DNA of 58,475 bases. It comes from Bacteroidota bacterium. Lineage in GTDB: Bacteria > Bacteroidota > Bacteroidia > Sphingobacteriales > Sphingobacteriaceae. Position 1 is the first letter of the stretch; every line of letters begins with the position of its first letter. Of this stretch, positions 54,693-58,475 are shown one piece after another. The translations under genes and the position numbers were made by a program. The stretch covers positions 1 through 58,475 of the forward strand of contig JABDFZ010000007.1 of the NCBI GenBank assembly GCA_013286325.1, written 5' to 3'. The notes beneath the pieces were generated by a model, which was not told the DNA's origin, did no database searches, and was given only the letters and a program-made list of their open reading frames with translations.

Positions 54693-55457
54693 ATGAGAAA
54701 AAAAATTGTTGCCGGAAACTGGAAAATGAACCTTGATTATAACGAAGGTTTAAGCTTGTTTTCCGAAATAATAAATATGTTTAGGGACGAAGCCACCGGC
54801 AAGCAACAAGCTGTTATTTGCAGCCCTTTTATTCATTTGCATAGTCTTGCACAATTAGCAAAAGGATATAATAATGTAACCGTTGGCGCACAAAATGCCC
54901 ACCAGGCAGAGTCGGGAGCATATACTGGCGAAATTTCTGCAAAAATGGTTAAATCTTCCGGAGCCGAGTATGTTATTTTAGGGCATTCAGAGCGCCGTCA
55001 GTATTTTGGTGAAGACAACCAACTGCTGGCTAAGAAAACTGACACCGCCCTTGCACATGGTTTAAAACCGATATTTTGTATTGGCGAAACGTTACAGGAA
55101 CGTGAAACCAACCAGCATTTTGATATTATAAAGAGCCAATTAGCTGAAGGTGTTTTTCATTTGGATGAAGCGCATTTTACACAATTGGTTATAGCTTATG
55201 AACCTGTTTGGGCGATCGGTACAGGTGTGACTGCTTCTTCCGAACAAGCACAGGAGATCCATGCTTTTATCCGTAAAGAAATAGCTGCAAAATATAATCA
55301 ACAGGTTGCTGATAGCACCACTATTTTATATGGCGGAAGCTGCAACCCTAAAAACGCTCCGGAATTATTCGCCCAGCCTGATATTGACGGCGGACTAATT
55401 GGTGGTGCATCCCTGAAGTCACGTGATTTCATAGATATTGTGAAAGTGTTTAACTGA
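54693..55457 (+). CDS. tpiA: Triosephosphate isomerase
   Basis: This 254-residue glycolytic enzyme interconverts DHAP and glyceraldehyde-3-phosphate. Catalytic residues are in AGNWKMN near the start (Asn and Lys), YVILGHSERRQYFGE (His95-type), VIAYEPVWAIGTG (the catalytic Glu and flexible loop) and the phosphate-binding YGGSCNPKN. Length and order match the family. It lies in a cluster of housekeeping genes between the GlmU-like gene and a small membrane protein, with palindromic repeats on both sides. Confidence 0.97.
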   Translation: MRKKIVAGNWKMNLDYNEGLSLFSEIINMFRDEATGKQQAVICSPFIHLHSLAQLAKGYNNVTVGAQNAHQAESGAYTGEISAKMVKSSGAEYVILGHSERRQYFGEDNQLLAKKTDTALAHGLKPIFCIGETLQERETNQHFDIIKSQLAEGVFHLDEAHFTQLVIAYEPVWAIGTGVTASSEQAQEIHAFIRKEIAAKYNQQVADSTTILYGGSCNPKNAPELFAQPDIDGGLIGGASLKSRDFIDIVKVFN

Positions 55458-55458
55458 A

Positions 55459-55559
55459 GAGATCAGAGGCTGGAGATCAGAGATTAGGCTATACGCCGGA
55501 AGGTCTGAAAATGATGAGGCTTTTTTATTCTTTTAACTGATCTCTGGTCTCTAACCTCC
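55459..55559. repeat. Quasi-palindromic intergenic repeat ('gagatcagag' family) after tpiA
   Basis: GAGATCAGAGGCTGGAGATC (55459-55479 region) is mirrored by ACTGATCTCTGGTCTCTAAC (55535-55557). The arms are imperfect. It starts right after the tpiA stop, the same placement as the other repeats. Confidence 0.5.
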
Positions 55560-55575
55560 ATTTACTGCTGAAAGC

Positions 55576-56007
55576 ATGAAACACCTCCTCAGAGTTATTC
55601 TTCCGCCTTTTATAGCTTTCTTCCTTTTATTTGTTGCAGTACGGTACAGCTCATTGTATTTTACCTTGCGGATAGATAAAATGGGAGTGGGGGACCTGAA
55701 GAGCTTCATGGCATTTTACAGGTATACGCTACCATTGTTATTTATTGTTGGGGTGCTAACCCAATTGCTAATAATAATGCCAGTATGGAATAGTATGGAG
55801 AAAAAGACATTAGCTGATAAAATAAATATCATTGTCGATCTTTGTTTTATCTGCCTTGTTTTTGCTCTCGGGATAAGTTATACCATTTGGGACCCGGCCC
55901 GGGGAATTTATAATCTGGTTAAGTTGGTGGGTTTTATGACTGCCGTACAAATGGTTTATTGGCTTATTAACCTGCTGATATTATACTTATTTGAAGATCG
56001 GGATTAA
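55576..56007 (+). CDS. Uncharacterised four-helix membrane protein
   Basis: This 143-residue protein has four predicted transmembrane helices: LLRVILPPFIAFFLLFVAVR, LPLLFIVGVLTQLLIIMPVW, IIVDLCFICLVFALGISYTI and VKLVGFMTAVQMVYWLINLL. A short acidic C-terminus follows (LFEDRD). I do not recognise the family. It lies between tpiA and prmA with gaps of 118 and 23 bases, so it may be co-transcribed with prmA. No functional claim is made. Confidence 0.75.
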   Translation: MKHLLRVILPPFIAFFLLFVAVRYSSLYFTLRIDKMGVGDLKSFMAFYRYTLPLLFIVGVLTQLLIIMPVWNSMEKKTLADKINIIVDLCFICLVFALGISYTIWDPARGIYNLVKLVGFMTAVQMVYWLINLLILYLFEDRD

Positions 56008-56030
56008 GTCTCAAATCTCATATCTAAAAC

Positions 56031-56867
56031 ATGAATTATTACGAATTACTTTTTACCACCATAACAACTGAAGATTACCAGCAGGATTTACTGATCAATG
56101 CTTTAGGTGAGATAGGTTTTGATACTTTTGAAGAATTAGATTTTGGTTTCAAAGCGTATATTCCAATAGCTGATTTCGACCAGGAGAAGCTGGATGAACA
56201 ATTATTAACGTATCAGGATCTGTTCACGTTTAGCTATGAAATAACGCTTATCCCTCAAAAAAACTGGAACGAAGTATGGGAAAGTAATTTTGAACCGATA
56301 GGGATTGGAAACCAGATATTTGTGCGTGCTACCTTCCATCAACCCAAACCTCAATTTGCTTATGAGATTGTGATTGACCCTAAAATGGCCTTTGGCACCG
56401 GGCATCATCAAACAACTTCGATGATACTGGAGCTGATGTTGGAGAATGATTTCAAGAATAAAAAAGTGCTGGATATGGGTTGCGGAACCGGGATTTTGGC
56501 TATAATGGCATCAAAATTAAACGCTAGCGAAATTACGGCAATTGATTACGACCCGGTTTGTTACGGTAGCACCATCGAAAATGCCCTGCTCAATAACATT
56601 ACAAATATTAAGGCATTATGCGGATCGAAAGAGGTAATACCTGATGAAAGCTTTGACACAATTTTAGCTAACATAAACCGCAATATCCTGCTCGATCAAA
56701 TGGAGCGATACAATGAAGTATTAAAAACTGGCGGTGAAATATACTTTAGCGGATTCTATGAAACCCCTGATTTGGATATAATTACGACGGAAGCGGCTAA
56801 GCATGGTTTAAAATATATCAACCATAAAAAAAACAAGGATTGGGTGGCCGCAAAATTTGTAAAATAA
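56031..56867 (+). CDS. prmA: Ribosomal protein L11 methyltransferase PrmA
   Basis: This 278-residue SAM enzyme trimethylates L11 residues before 50S assembly. The N-terminal substrate domain (about 1-80) is followed by the conserved PKMAFGTGHHQTTSMILELM (about 117-136), motif I KVLDMGCGTGILAIMASK and the catalytic-loop LANINRNILLD. A closing FSGFYETPDLDI fits PrmA. The length is normal. It is a conserved housekeeping gene with a 23-base gap from a small membrane protein gene upstream. Confidence 0.95.
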   Translation: MNYYELLFTTITTEDYQQDLLINALGEIGFDTFEELDFGFKAYIPIADFDQEKLDEQLLTYQDLFTFSYEITLIPQKNWNEVWESNFEPIGIGNQIFVRATFHQPKPQFAYEIVIDPKMAFGTGHHQTTSMILELMLENDFKNKKVLDMGCGTGILAIMASKLNASEITAIDYDPVCYGSTIENALLNNITNIKALCGSKEVIPDESFDTILANINRNILLDQMERYNEVLKTGGEIYFSGFYETPDLDIITTEAAKHGLKYINHKKNKDWVAAKFVK

Positions 56868-56991
56868 GTTAAAATCAAATCTTTCCCATTTAATTTTCGA
56901 AACACCGGAAATCTTTCAGCGTAATTTTCATTATATTTATATTTAATGGGGTATATACCAGTTATCCCTGCCGATAAATTTAAATTGATTA

Positions 56992-57837
56992 ATGAAAACT
57001 TACCTCGTACCTATTGATTTTTCGAAGGCAGGTTCCCACGCTGCCGATTTCGCTGCTGCTTTAAGTCATCAAACAGATGTTGATCATATTATTTTATTGA
57101 ATGCTTATTACGTATCTGTTTATGAAACCATGCTGCCAAATCCCGATATGGTGCTTGTAAAAGAAGAAGAAATTGAACAAAACGCCGCCGACAGGTTAAA
57201 AAAACTGGAAGAGTTTAAAGCTGAAATGTACAAAAAGGTGAGGCCAGGGGTTGAAATAAGTACTCATTTAAACCGTTCTCATTTATTACGTGCAGTAGTT
57301 GAAAATGCCAATAGCAGGGGTGCAGGGCTGGTTATATTAGGAAGCAGAGGCAACAGTAGTAACGACGATGCAAAAATTGGAAGTCATGTAGTTAGAGTAT
57401 CAAAAGCCAGTCCGGTACCGGTAATAGTGGTGCCACCCGCTTTTCAAATTCAAAACATAAACAGGGTAGTTGTAGCCTGCGATTTTAGCAAGGTTACGGA
57501 AGCTGACTCGTTAGATGCCCTTAAAAAGCTGCTTAGCCGGAAAAACTTTGATCTGCTGGTTGTAAATATAAATACCAAAGCAAACAAAGATGGGAACGCT
57601 GAGGCAATTGCCAAAGAAACAGCTTTATACGAAACATTAAAGCAGTATAGCCCTAAGTATTACTTTATTAACCAGGCAGATATTATTAACGGAATTCTGC
57701 ATTTTGCAGCGGAGCATGACGCGCAATTAGTGATAGCTTTACCTCACAAATACAGCTTTTTACAATCATTATTGCACAACAGCGTCTCCCAGCAATTGTT
57801 GGAAAGCGCCGTTGTGCCGGTATTGTTGTTAAAGTAA
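56992..57837 (+). CDS. Tandem-domain universal stress protein
   Basis: This 281-residue protein has two UspA domains. The first (about 1-145) begins MKTYLVPIDFSKAGSHAADF and contains the ATP-site pattern G-2x-G-9x-G-S in LGSRGNSSNDDAKIGSH. The second (about 150-281) begins VVVACDFSKVTEADSLDA but lacks the glycine pattern, so only the first is expected to bind ATP. Family members bind nucleotides and help survival in stress; many are regulators. It is monocistronic, with no linked stress genes. It is separate from the Usp domain fused to the Nramp transporter at 33938-35824. Confidence 0.9.
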   Translation: MKTYLVPIDFSKAGSHAADFAAALSHQTDVDHIILLNAYYVSVYETMLPNPDMVLVKEEEIEQNAADRLKKLEEFKAEMYKKVRPGVEISTHLNRSHLLRAVVENANSRGAGLVILGSRGNSSNDDAKIGSHVVRVSKASPVPVIVVPPAFQIQNINRVVVACDFSKVTEADSLDALKKLLSRKNFDLLVVNINTKANKDGNAEAIAKETALYETLKQYSPKYYFINQADIINGILHFAAEHDAQLVIALPHKYSFLQSLLHNSVSQQLLESAVVPVLLLK

Positions 57838-58149
57838 ACGAAACAAATGACAGTACATTCACTCGGATTAAGATTTATTGCAAAACTGATGAATGTCAAT
57901 AAGATCATTTTATATGGTAAAGTTTTAATTACAAAGGGGTGTAAAAACCAAACTTTTTTATTACATTTAGATGATAAATGCCCCTCAGGAGCTTAGAAAC
58001 AATGTTTCCGTGTAGCTTTAACACTTCCAATGAGAAACATTACTTTAAGAAAAAAAAATATTATTCAAATTTGTTGATAATTAGGTAGATATTGAATATT
58101 ATTGTAACTTTATTAACTATTGCGAAATCTTTTAAACCTCAAATAATAC
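57838..58149. other. Intergenic region of 312 bases with no recognised gene
   Basis: AT-rich sequence between the universal stress gene and the XRE regulator. I saw no ORF of note, no tRNA-like cloverleaf, no clear terminator and no strong TAnnTTTG box; TAACTTTA near 58110 differs at one position. Several A-runs (58050-58060) could be part of an upstream element of the next gene. Confidence 0.6.
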
Positions 58150-58475
58150 ATGAAAACACTTGGAAAAAAAATCAGGTTATTACGTCATCAAAAGGGATGG
58201 AGCCAGGAGGATGTTGCGAAAAGATTAGATATCTCTATCCCTGCTTTTTCGAAAATTGAAACCGGTATTACCGATATCAATTTATCGAGACTCGAACAGA
58301 TTGCTACGCTGTTTGAAATGACGGTAGTACAGTTACTTACTTTTAGCGATGCTGAACAGGATCAAAAGATTGTTAGCGAGTTGGAAACAATCAACAAAAA
58401 GTTAATGGACCGGGAAACCGAGGTTATTGATTTGCAAAAAAAGGTTATTGAGTTATTTGAAGAATTAAGACATAG
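58150..58475 (+). CDS. XRE family HTH regulator, C-terminus cut by window edge
   Basis: The ATG at 58150 opens a frame of 108 codons without a stop before the right edge. It starts MKTLGKKIRLLRHQKGWSQE and has a Cro/C1-type helix-turn-helix at about residues 6-62 (EDVAKRLDISIPAFSKIETG, then INLSRLEQIATLFEM). A charged coiled-coil follows (SELETINKKLMDRETEVIDL), probably for dimerisation. Target genes are unknown and may lie beyond the window. Standalone XRE regulators with coiled coils are common in Bacteroidota. Confidence 0.88.
   Translation, partial: MKTLGKKIRLLRHQKGWSQEDVAKRLDISIPAFSKIETGITDINLSRLEQIATLFEMTVVQLLTFSDAEQDQKIVSELETINKKLMDRETEVIDLQKKVIELFEELRH

Noticed and set aside
57838..58149. 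Riboswitch or small RNA in the longest gap
   Set aside because: No conserved aptamer core or terminator hairpin could be read.

Overview
The window looks like a chromosomal segment of a Bacteroidota bacterium, most likely family Sphingobacteriaceae and close to Mucilaginibacter or Pedobacter. The evidence is type IX secretion (T9SS) cargo with 'gliding motility' C-terminal domains, a PorP/SprF protein, promoters of the Bacteroidota type (TTTG, about 19-21 nt, TAnnTTTG), AT-rich DNA, the order rpmH-rnpA-yidD, and families largely confined to this phylum (DUF5723, a GlmU-like NTP_transf_4 protein). The genus is inference. I saw no rRNA, tRNA, CRISPR array, transposase or phage gene.

Layout. 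0-2.4 kb: the N-terminus of a PLP-dependent decarboxylase, divergent from a MocR-type regulator, then a DinB-like protein. 2.5-6.9 kb: two overlapping ABC exporter half-transporters that form one catalytic and one degenerate ATP site, followed by a Nudix-fold regulator whose catalytic residues are lost. 7.1-19.5 kb: a surface-protein locus with a PKD/IgGFc-like T9SS cargo protein, a roughly 2480-residue protein carrying four seven-bladed YVTN propellers, and a PorP/SprF outer-membrane protein. 19.6-33 kb: mostly housekeeping genes (rpoN, mscL, rpmH-rnpA-yidD, tsaB, priA, pcm) with envelope proteins of unknown role, an AraC regulator and an OsmC/DUF1272 pair. 33-38.8 kb: an orphan ORF between inverted repeats, smpB, an Nramp transporter fused to a universal stress domain and controlled by an MntR repressor with a clear operator, an Lrp regulator, ung and small unknowns. 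38.9-52.8 kb: a broken sialate O-acetylesterase, lysS, a HAD phosphatase, an AraC / SnoaL-like / SDR cluster, a CPBP protease, an acyl-CoA ligase, the iscS-iscU-iscA operon, methylmalonyl-CoA epimerase, a lipoprotein and a frameshifted NHL-repeat lipoprotein. 53-58.5 kb: rpmE2, the GlmU-like protein, tpiA, prmA, a tandem universal stress protein and the start of an XRE regulator.

How genes work together. mntR and mntH form a translationally coupled metal-homeostasis operon. The two ABC genes form a heterodimer. The 7-19.5 kb genes form a cargo-plus-secretion-partner set. iscS-iscU-iscA is a minimal Fe-S assembly operon.

The most unusual features are the A-B-B-A domain duplication inside the giant propeller protein, the Nramp-Usp fusion with its operator-embedded promoter, and several families of quasi-palindromic intergenic repeats placed directly after stop codons. 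Two genes (38.9-40.7 kb and 51.7-52.8 kb) are broken as read. All functions are inferred by reading the sequence; no database search was run.
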